A DNA stretch of 64,000 nucleotides from Lentinula raphanica (GCA_027919835.1 JANVFP010000003.1:1736001-1800000); one strand, 5' to 3'; positions 1-11,000 are shown, counted from the stretch's first letter. Made by a program: numbers and translations. The notes: a model not told the origin generated them from the sequence alone.

Positions 1-1358
1 CCACAAATCTATTCGGTTCTTCTATCGGCTCTGGTGATGCGAAGCCATCAGGGATCTCTAGTTTAGGTGCATCCAATGAGACTATCAAGCCTACGTCTTC
101 TTCACCGTTTGGGTCCAATGAAAATTCTAAGCCCACATCTTCATCGCTCTTTGGTTCTCCTGGTGATAATGGCAAACCCACAGGTTCTCCCTTTGCATTT
201 GGACAATCCTCTTCTGAGAACAAGGCAGACTCTTCAACAACAAAATTTTCTTTTGGACCGCCACCTAATACAACAGAACCGGACAAGTCGGCATCTGGAG
301 CTGATAACACGACTTCCAGTGCCAGTCCGTTCTCGTTTGCAGCACCGTCTACTGTAACAACCGAGCCACCAAAATCCCTGTTCGGTGGCCCTCCTAGTAC
401 TAGTGACACCAGTAAAACATCCGGTTTTGCTTTTGGTGGTTCCTCTTCTGCACCCTCTACATCAGCTGGAATTACTTCCACCGCTTCAACTTTCACATTT
501 GGAAGTGGAGCGAGCACCACGAACACTGCATCGTCTCCCTTCACATTCGGTGCCTCACCTGCTCGACCTGTCACGCCTCCGAACCAAGATCGGGAGGTGA
601 GGATGGACGAGAGTCCTACTAGAGACATCCAAGTGAACAAGCCAACTGAGCCACGGCCTTCCTTGAGTGGATTCTCGTTCGGCTCTGCCCCATCGACATC
701 AACAAGTTCATCTCTTTTCGGACGGAACAGCTCCGCTCCTGTCTCGGGTGGATTTTCTTTTGGGCAATCGTCCGGCGCTTCCAACCCTTTTGGTAGTAAT
801 AAAGCTGCAGAGAGTAAACCTTTCGGTGTAAGTACCAGCCAAGGTACATCTACCTTTGCGTTCGGTCGCACACCCGAGAATGAACCCCCACGACCATCTA
901 CAACAGGCTCATTTTCATTTGGAACCCCCGGGCCCTCAAACGCGGGGACTAGCTCACCGTTCTCGTTTGGGGCACCACCCATCAACACGGCACCGTCGAA
1001 CCCATTCGGTGCGGGCCAGGCCGGTTCCAATCCCAGTAGCCCCTCCACTTTTGCCCCGTCTGCCCCATCTTCATCGTTCTCATTTGGCGCCACAGCCGGC
1101 ACTGGTAGTAGTACCGGAAACCCATTCTCGTTCGGCTCCCAGCCGGCCTCTCCTGCTACACCAAACGCGGGACTTCCATCGTCTGGGTTCGGTGCAGCGC
1201 CTTCCAATCCTTTTGGCGCTCCGGCTGCTTCTAATACAGGATTTGGTGCTCCTTCTGCGGGTGTTCCTTCTCCAGGAGGCAGTTTGTTCACCATTGGTGC
1301 CGCACCGCCGGATACCAGTCGACAAATCAAAAGGTTGCCCAACAGAAAAAAACGATGA
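1..1358 (+). CDS. FG-repeat nucleoporin, C-terminal part (5' end outside window)
   Basis: The last 451 residues of an FG nucleoporin. The reading frame enters from the left edge (first full codon at base 3) and is open without an intron to the TGA at 1356-1358. It is packed with FSFG, FAFG, FTFG, NPFG and SLFG cores separated by Ser/Thr/Pro/Ala/Gly spacers. This is the disordered, cohesive type of sequence that lines the nuclear pore and binds import receptors. The protein ends in a basic tail, RQIKRLPNRKKR, which resembles the ends of nuclear-basket nucleoporins of the Nup1/Nup153/Nup60 kind (family knowledge). No folded domain falls inside the window, so the exact nucleoporin cannot be named. 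It converges on the gene ending at 2100. Confidence 0.85.
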   Translation, partial: TNLFGSSIGSGDAKPSGISSLGASNETIKPTSSSPFGSNENSKPTSSSLFGSPGDNGKPTGSPFAFGQSSSENKADSSTTKFSFGPPPNTTEPDKSASGADNTTSSASPFSFAAPSTVTTEPPKSLFGGPPSTSDTSKTSGFAFGGSSSAPSTSAGITSTASTFTFGSGASTTNTASSPFTFGASPARPVTPPNQDREVRMDESPTRDIQVNKPTEPRPSLSGFSFGSAPSTSTSSSLFGRNSSAPVSGGFSFGQSSGASNPFGSNKAAESKPFGVSTSQGTSTFAFGRTPENEPPRPSTTGSFSFGTPGPSNAGTSSPFSFGAPPINTAPSNPFGAGQAGSNPSSPSTFAPSAPSSSFSFGATAGTGSSTGNPFSFGSQPASPATPNAGLPSSGFGAAPSNPFGAPAASNTGFGAPSAGVPSPGGSLFTIGAAPPDTSRQIKRLPNRKKR

Positions 1359-2099
1359 GCTATGCTCGCTGTCATAGTTCGTAATATTCCTTATTGTTCT
1401 TCCCCTTTGCGTTGCTATCAATTCATGTATCGGTCGATTGTTTTTATTATTCCTCCGGCTCAAGGCCATTCGTACTCACTAGGACTACTATGTGACCGCT
1501 TTCACATCAATCTCATGCAATTTTCTCCACATCAACATCCATTACTTCACTTACCTCATCTGTTGCTCATGTTCGTACCCTGTCAATCCTCATATCCTGG
1601 AGCTGTTTATTAACTTTCACGCAATCAACTGTAGCGATTTAATTTTATCGTCGTACTTGTAGGCTCAAGGCTTATACTTTTGGCACTCAATCACCCATGT
1701 CCATCTTGCATATCCATTGAAGAGGCTCAAGGCCATGTTTACATTTTCAGTCATATATTCGGCTATATACTCATTTCATGGCATGAATGTGAACGGTTTC
1801 TGCGCAAAGATAGAGGATCGAACTCTCTTTCTCGGTTCAGCTTAAATTCGTTCCTCACAAATTGCATCGAGCACGTTTACAGTGCATGAAAGTCAAAAGT
1901 TCTTAATGGATTTTCCTGACCAGCAGGGGTACATTAACAAAGTCGACATCGATCTTATGAGCCAGAATCGAAAACTCTCTGAACCTCCTTAATGATCTTG
2001 TGAGGGATTTTTGTGAGCTTCATGATGTTAAGTGCGATTTGAACGACTCATTGACACGAACCTGAGGCTAGCCAACTGAATTCTTCGCGTCATCTCGAA
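1359..2099. other. Intergenic, between convergent genes
   Basis: This is the 3' flank shared by the nucleoporin (ending 1358) and a secreted-protein gene on the opposite strand (ending 2100). Short open frames exist, but none has a credible start, codon pattern or splice signals. It presumably holds both 3' UTRs. I see nothing else in it. Confidence 0.5.
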
Positions 2100-2940
2100 C
2101 TAAGCTATCCCTGAGGCCTGACGCTTCATCTTCTCAAGCAGGCTCTGAAAATTTGTCAGCTTCGTGGTGTTCAATGCGTCCTTGGAGTTGTGGTTGACAC
2201 CTACCGGTGGCCCAACTATTTCATTGTTCTGAACCTCGACGTAGGCCGATCCTGATCTGCTTAGTTTCCCAGAAACCCGATTACCGTCGCTTCTCCATGA
2301 AACTGAAGCTCTATATTTCTGCTTCTTCTCGCTGCCTTGTCCAACAGCAGGCAGGGTCAGCTCAAAGGTTTGTTTATAGAGAAAAACATCCTTTTTCGGC
2401 TCAGACCGGCCCTCCAACTCGCCTGTCGATTGAATAGATTCGTCCTTCGATTCGTCCTTGGTTGCTTCGGGAGTCGAAATGACGGTCTCGATGGGATAAG
2501 GATCGTTCTCCCATTTCTTCACGCGAATGGACGATACAGAAGGGTCATCCTGAAGTTGATGAATGGTTTTCAACGCAGGAAAAATGATTTTGACGAATTT
2601 CTGGATAGCGTTCTTGACCTGCTGTGCTTTGGGTTCCCGTGGATTGAGATATGGAGTCTTCTGTTTCTTATTCTTCTCCCGAGGAAAGGTCACTATTGGC
2701 TGCCATTGACCTGGAACTTCCTTGCGTAGAGATGATCCAGCCATCGGCAGGGTGAGCTTGGATTCAACATCATTATCACTGTCGGAAGAAACCGCTGATC
2801 CCTGGAGTAGTTCGTGAGCGATTATAGTGGGGGTCCAGCAATTGATGATAACTCACAACAGGTGCTGCCGATGTCAGCACAAAAGCACCGAGAATCAAGA
2901 GCAGGGGAAGGTTGCGTAGAAGACTGGATTGAGTGAGCAT
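2100..2940 (-). CDS. Small secreted protein, paralogue A (unrecognised family)
   Basis: Two-exon model: exon 1 2940-2857, intron 2856-2802 (GTGAGT...CCAG, phase 0), exon 2 2801-2100, giving 261 residues. Exon 1 encodes exactly a 28-residue secretion signal beginning MLTQSSLLRNLP, with a Leu-rich core and an AAPV cleavage-like end. The mature part is hydrophilic: an acidic stretch, a predicted amphipathic segment VKNAIQKFVKIIFPALKTI, a Glu/Lys/Ser-rich linker, then a beta-like block YRASVSWRSDGNRVSG. No cysteine pattern or known enzyme motif is seen. The neighbour at 3558-4192 has the same signal-exon architecture, the same intron phase and a weakly similar C-terminal block, so the two look like old tandem duplicates. 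Function is unknown; an extracellular or wall-associated role is inference only. Confidence 0.6.
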
Positions 2941-3557
2941 TGCAAGGATGTGACGAGCTGGGTGTGCTCGAGAACCTAGCGAGTGAATCAACACAGCTTG
3001 AACTTGAATGAATATGTGTGGAACACACTTTTCGTTCTAGGTACGAAGTAAAATCCAATCTGGCCAGCAGAGGGGATGGGTGATAAGAACTGAAGGGAGA
3101 ATGCTGTCGATGATGAAAATGGTTGGCACTGAGTAAGTTGAGTTTTTTTCGCGGCATCCATATTGCAGTAACATAGCCCTGTATAGCCATGTACAGCAGG
3201 AAGCCGACTACAGCCGACCAGGATCAGGCAGGAGCGAGAGGCAGTTGTCCTCATAATCTCAGTAAGCTTCTGCTTATAAGATTGAAGAATCTGCCTAGGA
3301 AAGACTACGAACCTCTCCAAGCGCTTCACCTTGAGACTCGAAATTCTTGGACTCAGCGTGTCCGAGCTTGAATGACTCGGGTGCGGAAAGTTCGTCTCAA
3401 CCATTTTTAAAGGTTAATAGACATAAACACTCTGATTTTCTACTCATCTACTATCTTTCCTTCTCTTCCGAGTCTTCATGTATAATTGGCATGACTTTAA
3501 CTACCTATCAGTGATTATAATGTGTCGGCTGAGAGCTTGCGTGGAATGAGACGTTGT
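2941..3557. other. Intergenic / promoter of secreted paralogue A
   Basis: This lies between the 3' end of paralogue B and the start of paralogue A, both on the minus strand, and should hold the promoter of A. A reverse open frame across 2988-3404 exists but has no family resemblance and overlaps the likely promoter, so I do not call it. The last exon of paralogue B may extend into the high end of this gap (see that entry). Confidence 0.4.
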
Positions 3558-4192
3558 TCAACATACCTTGGGCTTTCTTGGATCTCTGACTACTCCGTTG
3601 TTCTTGACTATCTTCACCTTGTTGTCTTCAATCTTGATCCAACATCCGTCCGCGAGTTTCCAAACCCCGGAGACAGTTTGACGAAGCCATGAGATCAAGA
3701 CTTCGTACCGGGTGTCTGACTCCACCTTCGCGCAATTCTTGAACGCCATGGCTGGTAACCCTGTGACCGATATCTGTTGGGCTAGGCTCCCGTCATTGCG
3801 CTTTACGATATCTGCACTTCCTCTCCATTTTTTCGCAAATCTGGGTGGGGGTGATTTCTCCGACCAGCTTGCGTGTTGGCGTTCAAGCATTGCGCCGAAA
3901 GCGAGGGTGAAGAATGTCTGGGCTGCATTTTTGGCTGCCTGGGCTAACACCTTGACGGTGGGGACGGAATGCTCGACCTCAGTTTTGAGGAAGGTCCCTT
4001 TGACTTCCGCCCGTGTATTCTCCTGGTTGTTGGTGCCCTGCTGCCCCTACATATTGGGAGCCAAGATGGAATTATGAGAAGACCGTAGTCGCATCAAGCC
4101 CATGATCTACTCACCACGGGAGCCGCCATTGCCAAAACACCGAAAAGAAGACTGAATGGCATAAGGTATTTCAGTAGGGGAGTAACAAGCAT
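3558..4192 (-). CDS. Small secreted protein, paralogue B (unrecognised family)
   Basis: Exon 1 is 4192-4115 (26 residues, MLVTPLLKYLMPFSLLF... ending AAPV), the intron is 4114-4047 (GTGAGT...TGTAG, phase 0), and exon 2 is 4046-3558. This gives 188 residues. Exon 1 is again exactly a signal peptide. The mature part has a helical segment (VLAQAAKNAAQTFFTLAFGA), a basic middle, and a C-terminal block YEVLISWLRQTVSG... with Trp-rich, beta-like spacing that can be laid over the YRASVSW block of paralogue A. The C-terminus is uncertain. The last codons before the stop read AAG-GTATGT, a good donor, and an acceptor near 3500 would add about 18-21 residues, so the gene may have a third exon. Function unknown. 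Confidence 0.55.
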
Positions 4193-5269
4193 ATTGAGTT
4201 TGAGGGTATGTGCTACAATCTGTCGGATGACTCAGTTTGAGAAAAAACGGACGGTTGCAAACATTTGAGGAGAATGGTGTACCTTAGAAGGATCGGACAG
4301 TGAGGAAAGTGATGACTCGAAGAGAGATTCAAATGTTGAACGTTGAGGATTGATTTTGGCCAGCAAAACACCTCGTTGGCAGCAGTTATTTGTGAAGAAG
4401 TGGGGGTTGAAAATCGTGAATGGGAAGGGGTAATTAAAGTGTCAGACACTGTCAGTCTATAACTGTCTGAGTGATCATGATTGGGAATGAATTCCAGGCT
4501 GATGCGACGGGATGCAAGCAGCGACGGCCCAAGCTCCGCCGGCCGCCGTAGGCTAACTTCTTCCGGGCTCAAAGAGGCTCAAGAGCAACTCAAGAGTCAA
4601 AGGCGAACATCTGTGGGTCGCTACTTACAACGCAACAATGAAAGACCATAGATAACCAGTACTAGTATGCCATCAGAGATCACCAGGTTCTGTTAATCGC
4701 TGTTGGACATTGCTAGTGCTCAGAAACACGACTTGCGATTGTGGGCCATTGCCTTAGAGGCATGGCATATACGAGTCCGAATACAAGGCAATTAGGGAGG
4801 ATGACCTGTGGATGCATACTCATTGTACATAGGAATGGACAGGTCAAACATAATGGGCCTCAAGAGTCAAAATATTGTTCAATCAAGCAGCAGTGTGTAT
4901 TACACATGAGAAGAGGAGGTGGCATTCAGCGCATGGGAGCAAATACAATTGCACAAGCGACAGCGAGCACAGCTGCACATGTAGCGGTACCATGACTGAA
5001 CAGAGTACAAGCAGAAGAGAATGCAAAAGCAAGAGGGCAGTATCAGCTATGCAGTGGATACAGGCATGCATGAAGGAGATGAGGTAGGCACAGATGGCAG
5101 GAGCGAGCATTGGATTACTAGCAGTATAGGAGAACCCAGCACTGTGTTGTCAAACATGAGGAAATATAAATTGAGGAAGATTGCATGGCTTACAATGACT
5201 GCTGAGCGCTGAACAGTTCCTACTCCTATGTAGTGCCCCATCCTAATGCAAAAGTGAAGACAGTCACTG

Positions 5270-5460
5270 GCAGCCACATGAATGATGAACACGGCAAATT
5301 GAAGGATTGAATGTGGCAAATTGAGGAGGTGAACACGGCAAGGTGACTCAAGTGAATGCAACAAATTGAGGGAGTCGGAGTACTAAGTAGCAAATTGAAC
5401 AAGGGAACAGTTCACTGTGAACGTGGCGACTTGAGCGAGCAAGATGAGCAACTGAAGGTA
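5270..5460. repeat. Degenerate direct repeats (GCAAATTGA-type units)
   Basis: Imperfect recurrences of an aacacGGCAAATTGAaggattga-like unit: variants occur near 5288, 5313, 5334, 5359, 5388 and 5425, with cores GGCAAATTGA, GCAAATTGAGG, CAACAAATTGAGG, AGCAAATTGAAC and GCGACTTGAGCG. Spacing is irregular, about 20-35 bp. This looks like an old, decayed minisatellite or a mobile-element remnant rather than coding sequence. Confidence 0.4.
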
Positions 5461-5832
5461 GAAGAGCATCATGGCAGAGAGCAGAAAACACATTAAAAAC
5501 ATACAATAGATGGGGGAACAGAGAGCAAGGCCTTAGGCTTATCAAAAGTTGACAGTGGCAGTGAAGATAGCATTGGGTAGCTGGAAATGGCAAAGGATTG
5601 AAGTAGGAGTGAATTGGGAGTGTGAATGAGAATGTAGTTGGTCAAGCTCAAGAGCCATCAGAGTCAATGATCAGACATGCAAAGCAATGAAGACTGCAGT
5701 GGGTACATTGCGTGAGGTAGGCTCTGTGCCCCTAGGACACTGGATCGGCTCCTCACTGTGTCAACATCGAGAGAGAACAGAAAAGTTGAAGTAGTAGGTG
5801 ATGGTGAGGCTTGAGCAGCATGAGCGGTGAAC

Positions 5833-5861
5833 CTATTGTGACAAAGTGACAGTCACAATAG
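5833..5861. repeat. Perfect 10-bp inverted repeat
   Basis: CTATTGTGAC (5833-5842) and GTCACAATAG (5852-5861) are perfect inverted copies separated by nine bases. Directly downstream come short direct repeats of GAGGGACAATGAG type. It could be a hairpin or the palindromic tip of a small element. No matching partner further away was found by eye. Confidence 0.45.
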
Positions 5862-6410
5862 AGGACAATGAGGGACAATGAGAAAATAACTTTTGTGACA
5901 AATTACTATAAGGGGAAATTATGGATTACTGTTTTCGGTACACAATTTCAGCCATAGAGACGATTCCTCTTTTCATTCGGACTCGTAATAACTATCACCT
6001 AGATACTTGAATGCAATGCAAGATACAACTTCAAGCAAGATGGAGAAGTAGGTCCTTTGACTAAGGAAGTATCAGTCAGTGAGTCAACGAACAATAGGTG
6101 GATGACCCGAAGAAACCGCAGGACGTTTGTTTGAAAGGATGATACAGGTCAGAAGCATCGCAATATGCGAAAAAGCAAGCCGGTTAGAGATCATACAACT
6201 TCCCGAAACCAGCCACACTGACAACCCAGAGGGTCACCAATGGACGTGCTCCCGAAGTGTCATCTGGCCCCGGCAATATCTTCATCACAGAAAGTGGAGA
6301 AAAAATTTGAAGTCATCGATGCTCGTGAAACTCACCTATGATATGATACAAGCATGAGTCCTGACGCATTACATCAAAGCTTCATCTACATAGTACACTG
6401 TCCACACATC

Positions 6411-7994
6411 CTAAGGATCTTCTTCATCCGTTAACTCTTCGCCTCGTCGGATCCCCCGGTGACGTGTAAGTCCCTCGCGACGAGCCCAAGACCGTCCATC
6501 GGTGTACGGTAGAATACGGAAGGGGAATAGTAAAGTGTAGAAAGGACTGCGAGATGAGTGACGCGTCAGAAACCAAGGCATGAAGGAGTGTACAGTGTAC
6601 GCACTAGCCCCCTCGTCCAATGTTGAAAAAGAGCTGCAGATTCCGTATTTTCCTGTACAATTGGACAAGGTGAATCGAATGGCCACGATCGTTCCCTTGA
6701 ATGCCTACCCAAGATCGTAGGAGTTCACGAAAGCCTAGAAAGCACATCTCAAAATTATCATACCAAGGATATGAATGACGACTCACCTCCCCTCTGTTTT
6801 TCGCAATTCGGCCATAGAATTCGTTATCCTGCGACTCTACCGACGTCTCTCCCTGGCTTATTGTCCATAGATGGAACATGAGCATGATTCCCACTGCGAA
6901 ACACAGTACACCAGACAGGATGAATTCAATGATGTACAGGAGAACTGGGACATGATGCGGCCACGGGTCTCGCTTCGAGTGAGTCAGATACAAGTAACGA
7001 GAATCTTGTTATGTGGAATCACCTTGAAAGTGAGTCCTAACGCGTCAAAGAACTGTGGGTATCCAAGTATGCAGAAACAGAAGGTGGATATGCAAAGGTA
7101 TGCCCTGATGCGTTCACGTTCATTTTTTGATCAAAGACACTGGCACAAGCGCGTACATGAATAGAACAAAATGCCGTTCATTGTATAGTCCAACACACTG
7201 GTTGATCCCTTCAGGGTTTATGGGGAATATGAGAAGCAACCATAGATGGGAGAAACGGCGTACACTACAATCCCGTCAGAATGAAAGATCAATCGAGTGG
7301 AACAAGCACGCACTGGACAATGATGGTCATACTTCAACACGCATCGATTGCATACCCGACAGTGGTGAGACCTCTCCGATTTCCATGTAGACATCAGCCT
7401 TGGAAACATCGTTACTGCGTTGTAAACCTTACACCCACCTCGGGTTTCTGCTGCCCACATTTCCTACATTTCGTTGCCTCGGCCTTTGTTATATTGAATT
7501 CATTCGACCAGCGTACTCCTTCCGTCAAGGGCCTTTCTGTCAACGCGTTCCTTGGTGTTGCCCACATAAAGCCTCTCCCAGCTACTGGTGATGGTGCATC
7601 TACAAACCCCGGACTTGTTGTTACAACAAGATAGTAATGCATGAGCAAGTTGAAAGCGATGAGAGCGCATATCGGTCCACTAAGCCACCGATAAGGCAGC
7701 GAAGGCATAACCACGTCGACTATGACTAAATCGTCGGTGCTGGGCTAGAGCATAGATTGGCATTCAAGACGTACAAAAGCATATTGTACCAGCTGAGATC
7801 AAGATTACAGCAAGTCCTACAAAGAAAGGTCCGGCAGCGCCCGTTATTCGGTCTCCCAGTCGTTCAAGGGTTTTGAAGCAACGAAAGACGGTTTTGGAGC
7901 AAAACATAGGTGTGGGCGCTTGAACTTGCATCTCCGTCGGTTCAACGAGCTCCGGCCCGGAATAAGCGCTGAATACTGTAACTACCCCACTCAT
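6411..7994 (-). CDS. DHHC palmitoyltransferase (with a one-nucleotide exon)
   Basis: Integral membrane protein S-acyltransferase: it autoacylates on the DHHC cysteine and transfers palmitate to cytosolic cysteines of target proteins at Golgi, vacuole or plasma membrane. Exons: 7994-7775, 7725-7439, 7373-7314, 7264 (single base), 7208-7157, 7104-7023, 6972-6787, 6734-6709, 6652-6605, 6546-6411. They sum to 1098 nt, i.e. 365 residues in frame. Visible features are two N-terminal membrane segments, the Cys-rich domain CRKCGQQKPERSHHCRVCN, DHHCPWINQCVGLYNERHF, two more membrane segments, and a C-terminal FYTLLFPFRILPYTDGRSWARR block ending in acidic residues. The Trp after DHHCP needs the one-base exon at 7264. 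The start lies only 47 bp from the divergent mannosidase start. Which fungal Pfa/ZDHHC subtype it is remains open. Confidence 0.85.
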
Positions 7995-8041
7995 TTAACC
8001 ACGACGACTACGCAACCACAGACGAGGGTCAGCTGCAAAAA
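7995..8041. promoter_or_regulatory. Very short shared divergent promoter
   Basis: Only 47 bp separate the start codons of the palmitoyltransferase (minus, 7994) and the alpha-mannosidase (plus, 8042). Either the 5' untranslated regions and promoters of each gene lie inside the other gene's first exon, or one of the annotated starts is downstream of the true one. No TATA box is visible. Confidence 0.4.
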
Positions 8042-11000
8042 ATGAATCACTTTCAGCAAGAAAGTGCATATAATCAATACCCAGAGCTGAATCATGGCTC
8101 TGGTGCTAAATGGATCAAAGGCCTTACGCAAAACAGGCTCGGGACGTTCCTCGGTGGTCACTTCTCTGACGTTAACCTTAGCTCTGTGCTTTTCACACAT
8201 CGACTGGACAATGCAGAGCATGTCAAGCTTCAAGTGTAAGATTGCTTCTGCTGTATGAACGCGCTGCTTACTCCTGTATAGGTGGAGTGCTCCTGGTTTG
8301 TCGAAACCAACGTTCGAGGAAGCTATGAACCAGAAATTCAGACCAGCGAAGAAGGGGGACTCTTTTGGACCATCTTGTGAGTGCTATAGACCTCTGTATA
8401 CTGCTTTATCTGAGCATACAACCACAGGGGTAGGACTGGCATTGCACGTGTTGGACCGACCTACTTACACACATCGTTTCAGACGAACCATTGGTGGAAG
8501 GTTTCTGTCACCATTCCAGCATATTGGGAACAATACGAGCGGGTACAGTGTAGGTCCAACGCCAGAATAAGTAGACGAATATTAAAGTACAGCCCACAGT
8601 TGAGTTTGATCCTGGGTGCGAGGCAATGATCTACGACGTCGACGGAACACCTTTACAAGGTATTACTGGTGGATTTGGAGGCGACCGTCGTGTCGAATAT
8701 ATCATTCCATGGGAAGCACGAATGAAGGGGACGCACGAATTCATCATCGAATCTAGTTGTAACGGTATGTTTGGCGTCCCCTGGAATGGAGATACTATTG
8801 CTCCTCCCGACGTAAGCTTTGCCCGTCTGTTAGTCCCGCAATTGCATAACTGATCACATGGCCATAGATGAACAGATATTTTGCGCTCGCCTCTGCAGAC
8901 TTGGTGGTACCCAATCAAGAAGCCTGGCATCTTCTATGGGACTTTACCACTCTTCGTGAAATAGTGGATTCATTACCAGGCAATACATCGTGCGTCCCGT
9001 CAAGCCAACGCACGCATATTATTATTCATATCATTCAGACTACAAAACAAAGCACTCAGTGTAGCAAATGAGATCATGAACACTTTCAAGAGTGGCGACG
9101 CTTCTGACATTCAACGTTGCCGGAAATTGGCTGAAGGGGTGTTCGGCGAGAACTGGCAGAGCGAGGGAGAATATATATACCAGGATGAAAAACAAGCACA
9201 GATATGGGGTATTGGACAGTATGTGTTCTCTATCGGTCGATGACAATAACTCAGGTTACTCGTAGTTGCCACATTGACACCGCCTGGCTTTGGCCTTACC
9301 GCGTCACACAACAAAAAGTAGCCAGGTCATGGGCAACACAGGTCGACCTCATGGAACGATATCCCGAACATCGTTTTGCCTGTTCCCAAGCGCAACAATA
9401 CAAATGGCTCAAGCAGCTGTATCCACCTCTTTTTGAACGCGTGAAGGAACAAATCTTAGCAGGAAAGTTCCATCCAGTCGGGGGAAGCTGGGTCGAAAAC
9501 GACAGTAATATGCCAAGTGGAGAAGCTCTTATAAGACAGTTCGTGTTCGGCCAGAAGTTTTTCATGGAGAATTTTGGTGTGCGCTGCGAGACGGCCTGGT
9601 TACCAGACTCTTTCGGTCTGACAGGGGCGTACCCGCAATTGATCAGAGGAGCAGGGATGAAGTATTTCTTCACTCAGAAATTGAGCTGGTCAGGAACTAC
9701 CTTTAGAGCCGCTAAAATATTCTGATCTCTCTCTTTAGGAACAATATGTAATGTTTTACCAGTCCTTCTTCTCTGCTCAAGGCTCATATAACTTCAGCAA
9801 TGTCTTCCCGCACTCCACCTTCAACTGGGTAGGCATAGATGGCACCCAGGTATTATGTCATATGACACCTGGTTGGTGTTCTTCACTATCTTTCCTGTCT
9901 GCATTGACCTCATTCGAAAATGCAGTTGATACTTACACCGCACAAGCTTCAGTAGGAGATGTCCAGAAAGGTCTCAGTAATCATAAGAATCTGGAATCTT
10001 CTGACACGTCCTTGCTTGTGTTTGGTAATGGTGACGGAGGTGCGAACTAGCGTGTTTTTGTTTCCTTTCGTAAATGAGCTTCGCTCACGGTTTATCGTAG
10101 GAGGTGGGCCTTTGGCAAAAATGTTAGAAAATGTAATCTGCTCTTAGACTCATTGGAAAGTCCAAAACTAACGCGCCCCTCCTAGCTTCGTCGTATACGG
10201 GCAACCAACAATCAGTCAAGAGATCTGCCCCCAATAAATATGGGTCACTCCGTTGATGAATTCTTCGATCATTTGCTGGAGAGTACCTCGTCAGGCAAAA
10301 AGCTGCCAAACTGGTTCGTTCATCATCTTTTACATCTGAGTTTTTGGTTCTGAATGCATCGCATTAGGCATGGAGAGTTATATCTAGAGGTATAATCCGA
10401 TTGATATTTTTGTGGTCAACTCTCCTTCTGAATGATTTGTGAAGTTCCACAGAGGAACATACACATCCCATGGTAGCTTACATTGCATTTTCCGCGAAAG
10501 CAGGCACCAATCCATCTTCCTTAGGTTCCATCAAGAAAGGCAATCGTCACTCGGAAATCCTACTCCGCGACGTCGAGGTGAATTTTGTCATGTGTGCCCC
10601 TGCGCTCTTGCTCATCGTGTTCTCAGCATGTCGCTACTTTGGCGTCAATTGTCAAATCCGCGGAATACGCTTATCCAAAATCCCAAATTGACGAATGTTG
10701 GGAGAAAGTTTTGCTCAATCAATGTCAGTGAAACTTACTAACTTGAACAATACTAATGCTGATGACTCTCGTAACTAGTCCACGATGGTGAGTACTTGAT
10801 ATACCCTTGTCCTCGTCGCAAAATGTAATGCAATAATCACAGTTCTTCCCGGTTCGGCAATGTAAGTCAGTTCAACCATGGTGATGATACCATCCCTCAA
10901 TCGTTTATACAGCGGTATGGTTTACGAGGATGCCGAGAAACTCTACGCCGAGGTCCAAAGAGATGGAAAAGCTCTCATGGAAGAAGCGTTCCAAGTCCTT

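Larger units (their letters stand above)
4193..6410. other. Gene-poor region with decayed repeats
   Basis: About 2.2 kb without a convincing gene. The first part should include the promoter of secreted paralogue B. From about 4.7 kb the composition changes to purine-rich, loosely repetitive sequence with scattered short frames that carry no recognisable domains. It contains the degenerate repeat at 5270-5460 and the inverted repeat at 5833-5861 listed separately. It reads as a relic of mobile or satellite-like DNA, but no transposase, reverse transcriptase, LTR or target-site duplication could be identified. Confidence 0.45.

Noticed and set aside
2988..3404. 138-codon reverse frame upstream of secreted paralogue A
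   Set aside because: It has no family resemblance and overlaps the likely promoter of paralogue A; typical chance frame.
5700..6360. Possible transposon coding remnants
   Set aside because: Short frames only; no transposase, integrase or reverse transcriptase motif could be read in any frame.
7991..8233. Minus-strand frame reading [12 protein letters not shown]... across the mannosidase start
   Set aside because: It is antisense to the conserved first exon of the mannosidase and does not splice to the palmitoyltransferase in frame.
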